A stretch of DNA of 64,000 nt from Georgenia satyanarayanai (GCF_023715365.1 NZ_JAMBNZ010000001.1:186001-250000), one strand, 5' to 3'; numbered from the stretch's first letter, positions 43,491-53,485 are shown. Made by a program: numbers and translations. Notes: generated from the letters alone by a model not told the origin.

Positions 43491-44390
43491 TCAGCCCTTG
43501 ACGGACCCGGCGGTGAGGCCGGAGACGATGTAGCGCTGGAGGAAGAGGAAGATGAGCACGATCGGGATCGCGCCGATCGTCGCGCCGGCCGCGAAGAGTC
43601 CCCAGTTCGCCGAGAGCTGGTCCGAGACCCACCCGTAGAGACCCACCGCCAACGTCCACTTCGACTCCGACTGCAGGATGAGCTTGGCGAGGAGGAAGTC
43701 GGAGAAGCTCGAGATGAAGGACAGGAGCGCGACGACGGCGAGGATCGGTGCGACGAGGCGCAGGATGATCGTCCAGTAGGTCTGCGCGTGGGTGGCGCCG
43801 TCGATCTTCGCGGCCTCGTCCAGCTCCCGTGGCACGGTGTTGAAGAAGCCGTACATGAGGAAGGTGTTCACGCCCAGCGCCCCGCCGAGGTAGACCATGA
43901 TGAGCGCGACCCGGGAGTTGAGCCCGAGCACCGGGGTGACCTCGCCCAGGACGAGCAGCAGCAGGAAGATCGCGACAAAGGCGAGCAGCTGCGGGAACAT
44001 CTGGACGATGAGGAGGGCGATGAGCCCGCCGCGGCGCCCGCGGAAGCGGAAGCGGGAGAAGGCGTACGCGGCCGCCGCGCCCATGAGGACCGTGCCGACC
44101 GCCGTCGTCGACGCGATGACGAGGGTGTTGGCGAGCCAGGTCCAGAAGTAGGTGTCGCCGAGCTTGCCGTAGTTGGCCGGGCTGACATCGGCGAAGAGCG
44201 CGTTGGAGCCGGTGAGGGTGCCGCGCTCGGCGAGCGAGGCCGAGACGATGTAGACGATGGGCCAGACGGCGTAGACGATCGCGACGACGGCGACGACGTA
44301 GCGCCAGCCGACCTCGCTCCACCAACGTCGGCGGCTGAGGCGGTGCTGCGGGGCGGCGGTGCGCCCGGCGGGGACGGTCGTGGTGGCCAT
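43491..44390 (-). CDS. malG: Maltose-type ABC transporter permease, MalG-like
   Basis: A 299-residue permease with six predicted helices, an EAA loop (VPRELDEAAKIDGAT) and the MalG ending LTAGSVKG. It starts one base after the MalF-type stop. It closely resembles the galactan-locus MalG-type protein (for example QMFPQLLAFVAIFLLL against QMFPQTVAFVAVFLLL). The ATPase is not encoded here. Alpha-glucoside substrate is inferred from the GH13 genes and the operator type. Confidence 0.88.
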   Translation of the reverse strand: MATTTVPAGRTAAPQHRLSRRRWWSEVGWRYVVAVVAIVYAVWPIVYIVSASLAERGTLTGSNALFADVSPANYGKLGDTYFWTWLANTLVIASTTAVGTVLMGAAAAYAFSRFRFRGRRGGLIALLIVQMFPQLLAFVAIFLLLLVLGEVTPVLGLNSRVALIMVYLGGALGVNTFLMYGFFNTVPRELDEAAKIDGATHAQTYWTIILRLVAPILAVVALLSFISSFSDFLLAKLILQSESKWTLAVGLYGWVSDQLSANWGLFAAGATIGAIPIVLIFLFLQRYIVSGLTAGSVKG

Positions 44391-44391
44391 G

Positions 44392-46005
44392 TCAGCTGAT
44401 GTCCTCCAGCGCCTGGGTCTTGCGGAAGGTGATCGCCGAGATCGTCGCGACGATGAGGAAGATGACGAGGGACAGCGCCGAGGCGAGCCCGTAGTTGGTC
44501 GCCGCCCGGCCGTCGAGCCCGGAGATCGAGTAGACCATCGTGATGAGGATGTCGGTCGCGCCCACGGGCACCGAGGTGTCCTGGAAGCGTGGCCCGCCCT
44601 CGGTGAGCATCTCGATGCCGTTGAAGTTGTTGAAGTTGAAGGCAAAGGACGAGATGAGGAGCGGGGCGACCGCGATGAACAGCAGCGGCAGGGTGAGCGA
44701 GCGGAAGATCCGCAGCCGCCCGGCGCCGTCGATGCGGGCAGCCTCCATGACGTCGCTGGGGATCGACTGCAGCGCACCGGTCGTGATGAGGAACATGTAG
44801 GGGAAGCCCACCCACAGCTGGACACCGAGGACGACGGCGCGGGCGAGCCACTCGTTGGTCAGCCACGGCACCTCCGCCCCCCCGAGGAGCACCTGGTTGA
44901 CGAAGCCGAAGTCGGTGTTGAGCATGCCGCGCCACAGCAGGTAGGACATGAGCGCGGGGAAGGCGTAGGGCAGGATGAGCAGCGCCCGCATGACCTTGCG
45001 CCCCCGGACCCGCTCGTCGTTGAGGACGAGCGCGAAGAACAGGCCGAGGAAAAAGGTCAGGCCCACGGTGAGGATCGCGAAGGCGAAGGTCCACACGAGC
45101 ACCTGGAGGAAGGGCTCCGCGTACCGCGAGTCACCGAAGGCCGTGGTGAAGTTGTCCAGGCCCACCGGCACGCGCCAGCCGACGTTGAGGGTGGAGCCGT
45201 CCTCCGCCTCGAACTGCCCCGTGTCGTTCGGGCGGTAGACGGCGCCGGTCTCGAGGTTGGTCATCGTGTCCGCTGCCTCGTCGTACTCGAGGACCGAGCG
45301 GTAGACGAAGCCGTTGCGGCCGTCCTGGGTGCGGATCGAGCCCTGCTCGGCGTCGTCGGACACCGGGACGCGCAGCTCGACGACCTCGGTCTGGCGGGTG
45401 ATGACCGTCTGCCGGTCGACGAGCTCCCAGCCCGGCACCTCCGCGACGGCCCCGTCGGTGACGACGGCGCCGTCGATCCCCGCGAGCGGCTCCTCCGCGG
45501 TGCCGGCGCGGACGGTGCCGTCGTCGACGACGGCGAAGCCGAGCTCGCCGTCGCGCTCGACGACGGCGAGCGGGTAGGAGCTGGAGCCCTCCACCCGCTG
45601 CTCGTTCTGGATGAGCAGCGCCTCGATCGCGTCGCCCTTGGAGGAGTTGTGGCCCTGCCCGTAGTTCGTGAACGCGACGTAGCCGGTGTAGGCGACGGTG
45701 AAGACCTGGAAGACGAGGAGGAAGGCCAGCCCGGGGAGGATGTACTTCATCGGCAGCGAGCGGCGCGAGAAGTACACGTAGTCGGCCGCGACGAGGAGCG
45801 CGACCATGACTGCGAGCACCGCCCACGACTCCGCCACCCACGCCTGGATGACGATGAACACGCCGAGGGCGTTGACGAGCGCCATGAGCGCGACCTTGAC
45901 GAAGAAGCCGGGCGTGTACGTCCGCGAGTGCGGCGTGCGCCGGACGTGGAGCGTCTCGGGCTCCGAGTCCGCCGTCGAGAGCTGAGGGGCCTGGGGCTGG
46001 GACAT
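44392..46005 (-). CDS. malF: Maltose-type ABC transporter permease, MalF-like with long extracellular loop
   Basis: A 537-residue permease with the same P2-like insert (about residues 110-285) as the galactan-locus MalF-type protein. The insert contains EGSSSYPLAVVERDGELGF against EGAPSYPLALVREGGELGF. The EAA loop is MEAARIDGAGR. The start MSQPQAPQ follows GGAAGG; the frame continues upstream without support. It lies between the binding-protein gene, with a hairpin in the gap, and malG. Confidence 0.88.
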   Translation of the reverse strand: MSQPQAPQLSTADSEPETLHVRRTPHSRTYTPGFFVKVALMALVNALGVFIVIQAWVAESWAVLAVMVALLVAADYVYFSRRSLPMKYILPGLAFLLVFQVFTVAYTGYVAFTNYGQGHNSSKGDAIEALLIQNEQRVEGSSSYPLAVVERDGELGFAVVDDGTVRAGTAEEPLAGIDGAVVTDGAVAEVPGWELVDRQTVITRQTEVVELRVPVSDDAEQGSIRTQDGRNGFVYRSVLEYDEAADTMTNLETGAVYRPNDTGQFEAEDGSTLNVGWRVPVGLDNFTTAFGDSRYAEPFLQVLVWTFAFAILTVGLTFFLGLFFALVLNDERVRGRKVMRALLILPYAFPALMSYLLWRGMLNTDFGFVNQVLLGGAEVPWLTNEWLARAVVLGVQLWVGFPYMFLITTGALQSIPSDVMEAARIDGAGRLRIFRSLTLPLLFIAVAPLLISSFAFNFNNFNGIEMLTEGGPRFQDTSVPVGATDILITMVYSISGLDGRAATNYGLASALSLVIFLIVATISAITFRKTQALEDIS

Positions 46006-46043
46006 CGCGTGCCTTCCGGGGCGAAGAGACGGGGGCGGCGCGG

Positions 46044-46075
46044 GCGCGGCACGTCCGTCACCGGGCGTGCCGCGC
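46044..46075. terminator. 10-bp hairpin between malE and malF
   Basis: GCGCGGCACG (46044-46053) and CGTGCCGCGC (46066-46075) around a 12-base loop, in the 77-base gap. Same position as the hairpin in the galactan operon, probably setting a binding-protein excess. Confidence 0.7.
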
Positions 46076-46082
46076 GCGTGCG

Positions 46083-47327
46083 TCAGCCGCCGATCGCGGC
46101 CTGGATGTCCGAGACCATCTTCTCCCAGCCCTCGACCGGGTCGAGCTGGCCGGAGATGATCTGCCCCTCGGTGACACCCCAGAAGTTCCACACCTCGCCC
46201 ATCTCCGGGATGGAGGGCATGGGCACGGCGTCGGCGCCGACCTCGCGGAAGCCGGCCGCGACCGGGTCCTCGGAGACGGTGTCGGCGGCGGCAGTCAGCG
46301 CCGGCGTGCGGTCACCGGCCTCGTACAGCGCGATCTGCGCCTCCTCGGTGGCCATGTAGTTGACGAGGAAGTCCGTGGCGAGCAGGGCGTTGTCACTCTG
46401 CGCGCTCACGTAGAAGCCCTGGACACCGGTGAAGGGCTGCGCGGGCTCCCCGCCCGCCGTCGGGATGGGGTCGACGGCGACGTCGACGCCCTCGAAGGAG
46501 GCGAGCATCCACGGGCCGCCGAGGAGGTAGGCCGCCTCGCCGTTCGCGAAGGCCTCCACGACGATGTCGTACTCCCAGGAGGTGTTGAGCGTGCCGGCCG
46601 CGCCCTGCTCGGCGAGCCACTGGGCGAAGGCGTTGCCGTTCTCGCCGCCCAGGGCGAGCTCGGCGGTGTAGCTGCCGTCCTCGTTCATCTCGAAGACGGG
46701 CGCCCCGAAGGACGTCTGGAACGGGTACATCGTGTACGGGTCGCCGACCTCGGTGATCTGGACGAGGAAGGGGTACTCCGCGCCGGACTCCTCGCCCATG
46801 GCGATCATCTCGTCGAAGGTCGCGGGGGTCTCGTCCACGAGCGCGGTGTTGCGGTAGATGGCGATGTTCTCGATCGCGTAGGGCAGGCCGTAGACCTGAC
46901 CCTCGTAGGTGAATGCCTCGACGGCGACGTCCTCGAACTCGCCGGCCTTGTCACCGAGCTCGACCGGGGCGACGACACCGTTGGCCGTGAGCTCGCCGAG
47001 CCAGTCGTGGGCGCCGACGGTGATGTCCGGGCCCTCGCCGGTGGGGACCTGGGCGAGGAAGTCGGGGCGGATGTCGTCGAAGTTCTTCTGGACGAGCTCG
47101 ACGGTGGTTCCCGTCTCGGCCTCGAAGGCCTCGGCTGCGGCGGCGACGGCCGCCTCGCGGGTGTCGTCGACCCAGATGGTGAGGGAGCCGCCCTCGGCGG
47201 CGGTGGGCCCCGCGGAGTCCTGCGTGGCCTCGGGCGTGGACTCCTCCGGCTCCTCCGACTCGCTGCCACATGCGGCGAGTCCGAGCGTCAGTGCGACGGC
47301 TGCGGTGATCACGATGCTACGGCGCAT
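46083..47327 (-). CDS. malE: Maltose/alpha-glucoside-binding lipoprotein
   Basis: A 414-residue family-1 solute-binding protein. The lipobox LAAC puts the acylated Cys at residue 20, followed by an acidic Ser/Glu linker. MalE-type motifs include GPDITVGAHDWLGEL, LPYAIENIAIYRN and MPSIPEMGEVWNFWG. ATG follows AAGGAGAG. It is first in the malEFG operon, divergent from a LacI gene with two operators between. Sequence is paralogous to the galactan binding protein. Confidence 0.9.
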   Translation of the reverse strand: MRRSIVITAAVALTLGLAACGSESEEPEESTPEATQDSAGPTAAEGGSLTIWVDDTREAAVAAAAEAFEAETGTTVELVQKNFDDIRPDFLAQVPTGEGPDITVGAHDWLGELTANGVVAPVELGDKAGEFEDVAVEAFTYEGQVYGLPYAIENIAIYRNTALVDETPATFDEMIAMGEESGAEYPFLVQITEVGDPYTMYPFQTSFGAPVFEMNEDGSYTAELALGGENGNAFAQWLAEQGAAGTLNTSWEYDIVVEAFANGEAAYLLGGPWMLASFEGVDVAVDPIPTAGGEPAQPFTGVQGFYVSAQSDNALLATDFLVNYMATEEAQIALYEAGDRTPALTAAADTVSEDPVAAGFREVGADAVPMPSIPEMGEVWNFWGVTEGQIISGQLDPVEGWEKMVSDIQAAIGG

Positions 47328-47398
47328 CCGGTATCTCTCCTTCGTCGGGGCCGAGGCGACGCCGGCGTCGTAGCCGCGTCGCTGTGCCGTTTCGGCGC

Positions 47399-47428
47399 AG
47401 CGTAAGCCGCACCGGCAACGGAGTGCAA
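47399..47428 (-). promoter_or_regulatory. malE promoter candidate
   Basis: On the minus strand -35 TTGCAC (47428-47423) and -10 TACGCT (47404-47399) are 18 bases apart. Operator 1 overlaps the -35, so binding would block transcription. Confidence 0.55.
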
Positions 47429-47437
47429 CACGTTGCA
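47424..47437. promoter_or_regulatory. LacI-type operator 1 of the mal locus
   Basis: TGCAACACGTTGCA has perfect 6-base arms (TGCAAC/GTTGCA). TTGCA-type arms are typical of actinobacterial maltose LacI regulators. Confidence 0.7.
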
Positions 47438-47447
47438 GTAACTTTCA

Positions 47448-47460
47448 TGCAACGATTGCA
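47448..47460. promoter_or_regulatory. LacI-type operator 2 of the mal locus
   Basis: TGCAACGATTGCA repeats the TGCAA/TTGCA arms with a one-base shorter middle, about 23 bp from operator 1, roughly two helical turns. Confidence 0.6.
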
Positions 47461-47496
47461 CCCGCACATCCGTCGGACAGCAGGGAGGAGTCAGCG

Positions 47497-48516
47497 ATGC
47501 AGGGACGCACCAGACTGACAGACGTCGCCGACCAGGCCGGGGTCAGCACCGCCACCGTGTCCCGGGTCCTCAACGGCAAGCCGGAGGTCGCCGCCGACAC
47601 CCGCAAGGCCGTCCTCGCCGCCCTCGACATGCTCGGCTACGAGCGGCCCGAGCGGCTGCGCGCGCGTTCGGCCGGGCTCATCGGCCTCGTCGTGCCCGAG
47701 CTGACCAACCCGGTCTTCCCCGCCTTCGCGCAGTCCATCGAGTCGGTGCTCTCGACGCTCGGCTACACCCCGCTGCTGTGCACCCAGTCCCCCGGCGGGA
47801 CGACCGAGGACCAGTACGTGGAGATGCTCCTCGACCACGGTGTCGACGGCATCGTCTTCGTCTCGGGCCTCCACGCCGACACGCAGGCGGACGCCGACCG
47901 CTACGAACGGCTGCAGTCCAAGGGCGTGCCCTTCGTCCTCGTCAACGGCTACACCGGCGAGCTCGACGCCGCCGCGTTCTCCACCGACGACTCCGGGAGC
48001 ATGGAGCTGGCAGTGCGCCACCTCGTCTCCCAGGGACACACCTGCATGGGCCTGGCGATCGGCCCCGACCGCTTCGTCCCCGCCCAGCGCAAGCGCGCGG
48101 GCTTTGAGCGCGCGGTCGGTGCGCTCCTTCCCGACGGCGCCGCGCACGTCGTGCCCACCCTCTTCACCTTCGAGGGAGGCCAGGCCGCCGCCGGCATCCT
48201 CCTCGACGAGGGCTGCACCGCCATCATCTGCGGCTCGGACCTCATGGCGCTCGGCGCCGTCCGTGCGGCTCGCAGCCGCGGGCTGTCCGTGCCCGAGGAC
48301 GTGTCCGTCGTCGGCTTCGACGACTCCCCGCTCATGGCCTTCACCGACCCACCGCTGACGACGCTGCGCCAGCCGGTGGACGCGATGAGCCACGCGGCCG
48401 TCACGTCCCTCGTCGCCGAGATCAGCGGCTCGCGCGCCCCGCGCAGCGAGCTGCTCTTCGTCGCCGAGCTCATCGTCCGAGGCTCCACGGCCGCCGCGCC
48501 CCGCGACGCGGGCTGA
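47497..48516 (+). CDS. malR: LacI-family repressor of the alpha-glucoside locus
   Basis: A 339-residue regulator. HTH LTDVADQAGVSTATVSRVLNG is at residues 7-27. The sugar-binding domain shows GLVVPELTNPVFPAFAQ, DGIVFVSG, VVGFDDSPLMAF and LTTLRQPVDAM. ATG follows GGGAGGAG. It is divergent from malE, with two TGCAA-armed operators between; repression of malEFG relieved by an alpha-glucoside is inferred from the family. Confidence 0.88.
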   Translation: MQGRTRLTDVADQAGVSTATVSRVLNGKPEVAADTRKAVLAALDMLGYERPERLRARSAGLIGLVVPELTNPVFPAFAQSIESVLSTLGYTPLLCTQSPGGTTEDQYVEMLLDHGVDGIVFVSGLHADTQADADRYERLQSKGVPFVLVNGYTGELDAAAFSTDDSGSMELAVRHLVSQGHTCMGLAIGPDRFVPAQRKRAGFERAVGALLPDGAAHVVPTLFTFEGGQAAAGILLDEGCTAIICGSDLMALGAVRAARSRGLSVPEDVSVVGFDDSPLMAFTDPPLTTLRQPVDAMSHAAVTSLVAEISGSRAPRSELLFVAELIVRGSTAAAPRDAG

Positions 48517-48697
48517 GAGCGCCGCCCAGGGCGCACGGTACCCACGAGGCCAGCGGGCGACGGATCGCGCCACCAGTGCGGTCCACAGGGCGGGGCTGAG
48601 AGAGCGCGCTCGGCGTGTCGCCGGCGTGTCGCATCCGTGCCGACCGCGCTTGTGGCGCGATCCGGTCGCTCAGGAGGTCCGGGTTGCGGCGTTGGCC

Positions 48698-49530
48698 TCA
48701 GTCCTCGGCGACCGCCCAGGTCGGGCGGCGGTGCAGCGCGTAGAGCGTGCCGCCCACGAGCACCGCGAGCGCTGCCGCGGTGAGGGCCGCCTGGACGGAG
48801 GCGCCGAGGGCCGGGAGACCGCGCCGCCACTGCCGCTGCTGACTGCCCCGGCCTCCGTCTCGTCCTCCGAGCCGGCCGGCTCCTCGCCTGGCACAGCCGC
48901 GGACGCGCGCCGGGGCCCGCTGGACGTGGACGCTCGCGCCGTCGATCCCGCCGAGCGCACCGAGCCCGGGGGTGACGAAAGTGTCGTTGCGGGTGGTGTT
49001 GCCCTTGGTGACGTCCCGCGCTGCGTGGATCTCGTCGCCCAGCATGAGCACCGTGCCGAAGCAGAAGGTCTTCTGGCTCGCGCCCAGCCGCACGGCCTGG
49101 AGCAGGTTGGCCGGGCCGTCGGCACCGATGACGCCGGCCTCCCCCGCCGTCTCCCCCGCCGCCCACGGGCGCAGGGCGCCGGTGAGGACCACCGGCTTGC
49201 GGTTCTGCATCGTGAGGTCGAGCCAGTAGGCGAACTCCTCCACCGTGTCGGTGCCGGTGGTGACGACGACGGCGTCGAACTCCTCCAACGCGAGCCCCAC
49301 CGTCGCGGTGAGCTCGCGGTACTGCTCGATCGTGTACCCGCCGGACCCGGCGTTGCCGAACTGGAGGACGTCGACCCTCGCCGGCGATCGTGCCGCCGGT
49401 GGCGACGACCGTCACTCGCGGCAGGTCCTCGGCCGGGGCCGCGCCCGCCGCGGGCGCGAGCAGGACACCCACCGCGAGCGGGCGGAGGTGAGGGCGGTGA
49501 CGGCACGCGCCCGTGGTGAGTCGTGTTCAT
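48698..49530 (-). pseudogene. Decayed secreted type II L-asparaginase
   Basis: Fragments of one asparaginase lie in different frames. The ATG at 49530 has a good GAGGAG site, but its frame soon fails. A second frame has the signal-peptide end and LPRVTVVATGGTIAGEG (catalytic Thr motif). About 40 residues are missing, then a third frame carries VDVLQFGNAGSGGYTIEQY, VVVTTGTDTVEEFAYWLDL (second Thr), PVVLTGALRPW and NDTFVTPGLGALGG. The C-terminal domain is mostly gone; a degenerate LPALG plus membrane stretch ends the reading. At least two frameshifts and two deletions make activity very unlikely. Assembly error is less likely, since pieces are missing and not merely shifted. Confidence 0.75.
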
Positions 49531-49700
49531 GAGGCTCCTCGCGTGTGCGGCCGGGCGGGCGCCCGGTGGGCACACAGTCCCAACGACGTGTTTCGGGACC
49601 GTTGCACCTCCGCGTCGGCCACGTCTCGGCCTCGCGGACCGTTGGGCTCGGCTCGGGAGCGCGGGTAACGTACTTCGAACCCCCTCCACCCCGCCGAGAG

Positions 49701-51506
49701 ATGGACGCGCCCGTGACCGCCAGCCCTCACCTGCCTCAGCCCCTGACCGGACAGGTCGTGCACCAGCCCACCGCCGACGCCGAGTGGTGGCGCACCGCGG
49801 TCATCTACCAGGTGTACCCGCGCTCCTTCGGGGACGCCGACGGCGACGGGATCGGTGACCTGCCCGGCGTCACCGAGCGGCTGGAGCACCTCGCCCGGCT
49901 GGGTGTCGACGCGGTGTGGCTCTCCCCCTTCTACCGCTCCCCGCAGAAGGACGCGGGCTACGACGTCGCCGACTACCGCGACGTCGACCCGCTCTTCGGG
50001 ACGCTCGCCGACGCCGACGCGCTCATCGCCCGCGCGCACGAGCTGGGCCTGCGCGTCATCGTCGACCTCGTGCCCAACCACACCTCCGACCAGCACGCCT
50101 GGTTCCGCCAGGCGCTGGCCGACGGCCCCGGCTCGGCGGCCCGGGCCCGCTACATGTTCCGCGAGGGCGCCGGCGAGTACGGGGAGGAGCCGCCGAACAA
50201 CTGGCAGTCGGTCTTCGGCGGCTCGGCGTGGACGCGCGTGAGCGAGCGGCCAGACGCCCCCGGCAGCAGCTGGGAGCGTGACGGGCAGTGGTACCTCCAC
50301 CTGTTCGACAGCAGCCAGCCGGACCTCAACTGGGACCACCCCGAGGTCCACGAGGAGTTCTGCAGCATCCTGCGCTTCTGGCTCGACCGGGGCGTCGACG
50401 GCTTCCGGGTCGACGTCGCGCACGGCCTGGTCAAGGCAGCCGGGCTGCCGGACTGGGCCGGCCACGTCCGGATGGTCGAGGGGACCGACGTCGAGGAGGG
50501 GCTGGCCGCGGCTGAGGACGAGGTCCTCGTCCCCGACGCGAGCGACGACGTCGAGACCGGCCGCAGCCCGATGTTCGACCAGGACGGCGTCCACGAGATC
50601 TACCGCGAGTGGCGCGCTGTGCTCGACGAGTACGACGGCGACCGCATCCTCGTCGCCGAGGCCTGGGTGGAGCCGCTCGAGCGGCTCGCGCTCTACGTCC
50701 GCCCCGACGAGATGCACCAGGCCTTCAACTTCAACTTCCTCGTCACCCGCTGGGACGCCGCGGCGCTGCGCGCCTCGATCGCCGGCTCCTACGCCGCCAA
50801 CGACGCCGTCGGCGCGCCCACGTCGTGGGTGCTGTCCAACCACGACGTCGTGCGGCACGCCTCGCGCCTGGGCCTGGCCGAGACCGGCAAGGGCCCCAAC
50901 GGGATCGGCGCCGAGGACACCCAGCCCGACGCCGAGCTCGGCCTGCGCCGCGCCCGCGCCGCGTCTCTCCTCATGCTCGGCCTCGCCGGCAGCGCCTACG
51001 TCTACCAGGGGGAGGAGCTCGGGCTGCCCGAGCACACCACCCTGGACGACTCGCTGCGCCAGGACCCGGCGTGGTGGCGCACCGGCCACGCCGAGAAGGG
51101 CCGCGACGGCTGCCGCGTGCCGCTGCCGTGGCGCTCGGACGCCCCGGGCCTGGGCTTCTCCCCCACCGGGCGCACCTGGCTGCCCCAGCCCGAGTCCTGG
51201 GCCCCGCTCGCCCCTGACGTCCAGGAGCAGCAGGAGGACTCCACGCTGCACCTCTACCGGCAAGCGTTGGCCCTGCGCGCCGAGCACCGTCTCGGCGCCG
51301 GTGCGCTGGAGCTCGTGACGGCGGGTGAGGACGTCGTCGCCGTCCGCAACACCGGCGAGGACCGCCCCGCCGTCGTCGTCATGGCCAACCTCGGGACCGC
51401 GCCGCTCGCGCTGCCCGAGGGCCACGAGGTCCTCGTCGCCAGCGGCCCGCTCGCCGACGGCGCGCTGCCGACGGACACGACCGTCTGGCTGCGCGCCCAG
51501 GCCTGA
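49701..51506 (+). CDS. GH13 alpha-glucosidase
   Basis: A 601-residue cytoplasmic enzyme that hydrolyses alpha-glucosides brought in by the mal transporter. The GH13 regions are complete: DLVPNH, GFRVDVAH with nucleophile D238, AEAW with acid/base E320, and SNHDVVRH with D382. The QPDLNWDHPEV motif and length fit the alpha-glucosidase or oligo-glucosidase branch. Start ATG 49701 follows CGAGAG; a GTG four codons in is an alternative. Upstream is the asparaginase remnant, downstream a terminator hairpin of the dispersed family. Exact bond specificity (1,4 or 1,6) cannot be read here. Confidence 0.92.
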   Translation: MDAPVTASPHLPQPLTGQVVHQPTADAEWWRTAVIYQVYPRSFGDADGDGIGDLPGVTERLEHLARLGVDAVWLSPFYRSPQKDAGYDVADYRDVDPLFGTLADADALIARAHELGLRVIVDLVPNHTSDQHAWFRQALADGPGSAARARYMFREGAGEYGEEPPNNWQSVFGGSAWTRVSERPDAPGSSWERDGQWYLHLFDSSQPDLNWDHPEVHEEFCSILRFWLDRGVDGFRVDVAHGLVKAAGLPDWAGHVRMVEGTDVEEGLAAAEDEVLVPDASDDVETGRSPMFDQDGVHEIYREWRAVLDEYDGDRILVAEAWVEPLERLALYVRPDEMHQAFNFNFLVTRWDAAALRASIAGSYAANDAVGAPTSWVLSNHDVVRHASRLGLAETGKGPNGIGAEDTQPDAELGLRRARAASLLMLGLAGSAYVYQGEELGLPEHTTLDDSLRQDPAWWRTGHAEKGRDGCRVPLPWRSDAPGLGFSPTGRTWLPQPESWAPLAPDVQEQQEDSTLHLYRQALALRAEHRLGAGALELVTAGEDVVAVRNTGEDRPAVVVMANLGTAPLALPEGHEVLVASGPLADGALPTDTTVWLRAQA

Positions 51507-51521
51507 GCCCGCGCGTCCCGC

Positions 51522-51556
51522 CGAGAGCCGGTCCCCCGTGCGGGGGCCGGCTCTCG
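51522..51556. terminator. Hairpin terminator, dispersed-repeat copy C (diverged)
   Basis: CGAGAGCCGGTCCCCCG pairs with CGGGGGCCGGCTCTCG with one bulged T and a 2-base loop, 15 bases after the GH13 stop. The outer 10 bases match copy A. Confidence 0.75.
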
Positions 51557-51674
51557 CCGTTCCCATGCCCGAAAAGTCCGGTTCGCGTGTCGGTGCCCGG
51601 GCGTAATGTCGCCCCCAGCGATGACTTCCGGGTCCGGCACCGGTCCAACCGACCAACCACGCGAAGGAGCCACC

Positions 51675-52661
51675 ATGGGAAACGGACCAGCTATCGAGGC
51701 CGAGGGCCTCGTCAAACGCTTCGGGGAGACGACCGCCGTCGACGGCGTCGACCTCACCGTCGAGCGCGGCACCGTCTTAGGCCTGCTCGGTCCCAACGGC
51801 GCCGGCAAGACGACGATCGTGCGGATGCTCGCCACCCTTCTCGTGCCGGACGCGGGCACGGCGCGCGTGCTGGGGCACGACATCCGCACGCAGGCGGACG
51901 CCGTGCGGACCGACGTCGGCCTCACCGGCCAGTACGCCTCGGTGGACGAGGACCTCACCGGCACCGAGAACCTCATCCTGCTCGCCCGCCTGTACGGCTT
52001 CTCCGCCGCCCGGGCCAAGCAGCGGGCCGCGGACCTGCTCGCCGCCTTCGACCTCGCTGACGCCGCGGGGAAGCAGGTCAAGAACTACTCCGGTGGCATG
52101 CACCGCCGCATCGACCTCGCCGCGAGCCTCGTCATGAGCCCGCGGGTGCTGTACCTCGACGAGCCGACCACGGGCCTGGACCCGCGGAGCCGCAACCAGG
52201 TGTGGGACATCATCCGGCTCCTCGTCGCCCAGGGCACCACGGTCCTGCTCACCACCCAGTACCTCGACGAGGCGGACCAGCTCGCCGACCGGATCGCCGT
52301 CATCGACCACGGCCGGCTCATCGCCGAGGGCACCGCACCGCAGCTCAAGGCATCCGTCGGCACGGGCACGGTGACGCTGCGGGTGGCCGAGCGCGCCGAG
52401 CGGCCCCGCGCCGTCGCCGTCCTCGACGACGTCCTCGGCACCCCCGTCACCGAGCTGCCCGACGGCCTGGGCCTCAGCGCCCGGGTGCCCGACCACGCCC
52501 CCGACTCCCCCGCCCGCGTGCTCGCCGCCCTCCACGCGGCGGGGGTCGCGGTGCCCGAGTTCTCCCTCGGCCAGCCCAGCCTGGACGAGGTCTTCCTCGC
52601 CCTCACCGGCAGCCCGGCCGAGGAGCCGGCCGAGCAGACGACAGCGGAGGCCACCTCATGA
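51675..52661 (+). CDS. ABC transporter ATPase, DrrA-like
   Basis: A 328-residue ATPase of the daunorubicin-resistance exporter type. Walker [10 protein letters not shown] (about 38-46), signature YSGGMHRR, Walker [12 protein letters not shown], and the DrrA-type C-terminal domain with [18 protein letters not shown] follows AAGGAG. It overlaps the permease gene by four bases. Drug export is the family role; the real substrate is unknown. No regulator gene is adjacent. Confidence 0.93.
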   Translation: MGNGPAIEAEGLVKRFGETTAVDGVDLTVERGTVLGLLGPNGAGKTTIVRMLATLLVPDAGTARVLGHDIRTQADAVRTDVGLTGQYASVDEDLTGTENLILLARLYGFSAARAKQRAADLLAAFDLADAAGKQVKNYSGGMHRRIDLAASLVMSPRVLYLDEPTTGLDPRSRNQVWDIIRLLVAQGTTVLLTTQYLDEADQLADRIAVIDHGRLIAEGTAPQLKASVGTGTVTLRVAERAERPRAVAVLDDVLGTPVTELPDGLGLSARVPDHAPDSPARVLAALHAAGVAVPEFSLGQPSLDEVFLALTGSPAEEPAEQTTAEATS

Positions 52662-53485
52662 GATCCCTCGACATCGGTTCCAACACCGCCCTGCGCGAGG
52701 CCGTGGAGGTCCTCGACCGGCCCGGGCGCGCCTCGGCGGTGAGCTCGACGCTCACCTTCGCCCACCGGGCGCTGCTCAAGATCAAGCACGTCCCCGAGCA
52801 GCTCTTCGACGTCACGCTCACCCCGATCATCTTCACCCTGATGTTCACCTACCTCTTCGGTGGGGCGATCGCCGGGGACACCCGGACCTACCTGCAGTTC
52901 CTGCTGCCGGGGATCATGGTGCAGACGGTGCTCGTCGTCAGCGTGTACACCGGCTTCACGCTCAACACCGACATCACCAAGGGCGTCTTCGACCGCTTCC
53001 GCTCGCTGCCCATCTGGCGGCCCGCGCCGATCGTCGGGGCGCTGCTGGGGGACACGGTCCGGTACACCATCGCCTCGTGCGTCACGCTCGTGCTCGGGCT
53101 GCTGCTCGGCTTCCGCCCGGAGGGCGCGGTCGCGGGGGTGGTCCTGGCGCTGCTGCTCCTGCTCGTCTTCGCCTTCTCGCTCAGCTGGATCTTCACGATC
53201 CTCGGCCTGGTCATGCGCAGTCCCAACGCCGTCATGGGCGTGTCGATGCTCGTCCTCATGCCGCTGACCTTCGCGTCGAACATCTTCGTCGACCCGCGGA
53301 CCATGCCCTCGGGGCTGCAGACCGTCGTCGAGCTCAACCCGGTGAGCCACCTCGTCACGGCGGTGCGCGGACTCATGGGCGGCGTGGCGACCTTCTCCGA
53401 CGTCGGCTGGGTGCTCGTCGCCTCGGCCGCGCTCACCGCGGTCTTCGCGCCGATCACCATGCACATCTACCGCACGCGAGGCTGA
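52658..53485 (+). CDS. ABC-2 type permease, DrrB-like
   Basis: A 275-residue six-helix exporter permease. An N-terminal amphipathic helix is followed by [18 protein letters not shown], and the ABC-2 motif [17 protein letters not shown]-like stretch (here [16 protein letters not shown]) lies near residue 210. The ATG overlaps the ATPase stop (ATGA). Together with the ATPase it forms a complete DrrAB-type exporter. Confidence 0.92.
   Translation: MRSLDIGSNTALREAVEVLDRPGRASAVSSTLTFAHRALLKIKHVPEQLFDVTLTPIIFTLMFTYLFGGAIAGDTRTYLQFLLPGIMVQTVLVVSVYTGFTLNTDITKGVFDRFRSLPIWRPAPIVGALLGDTVRYTIASCVTLVLGLLLGFRPEGAVAGVVLALLLLLVFAFSLSWIFTILGLVMRSPNAVMGVSMLVLMPLTFASNIFVDPRTMPSGLQTVVELNPVSHLVTAVRGLMGGVATFSDVGWVLVASAALTAVFAPITMHIYRTRG

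Noticed and set aside
49530-49701. Sequencing error as the cause of the broken asparaginase
   Set aside because: Not fully excluded, but whole segments of the family sequence are missing, which single-base errors cannot explain.
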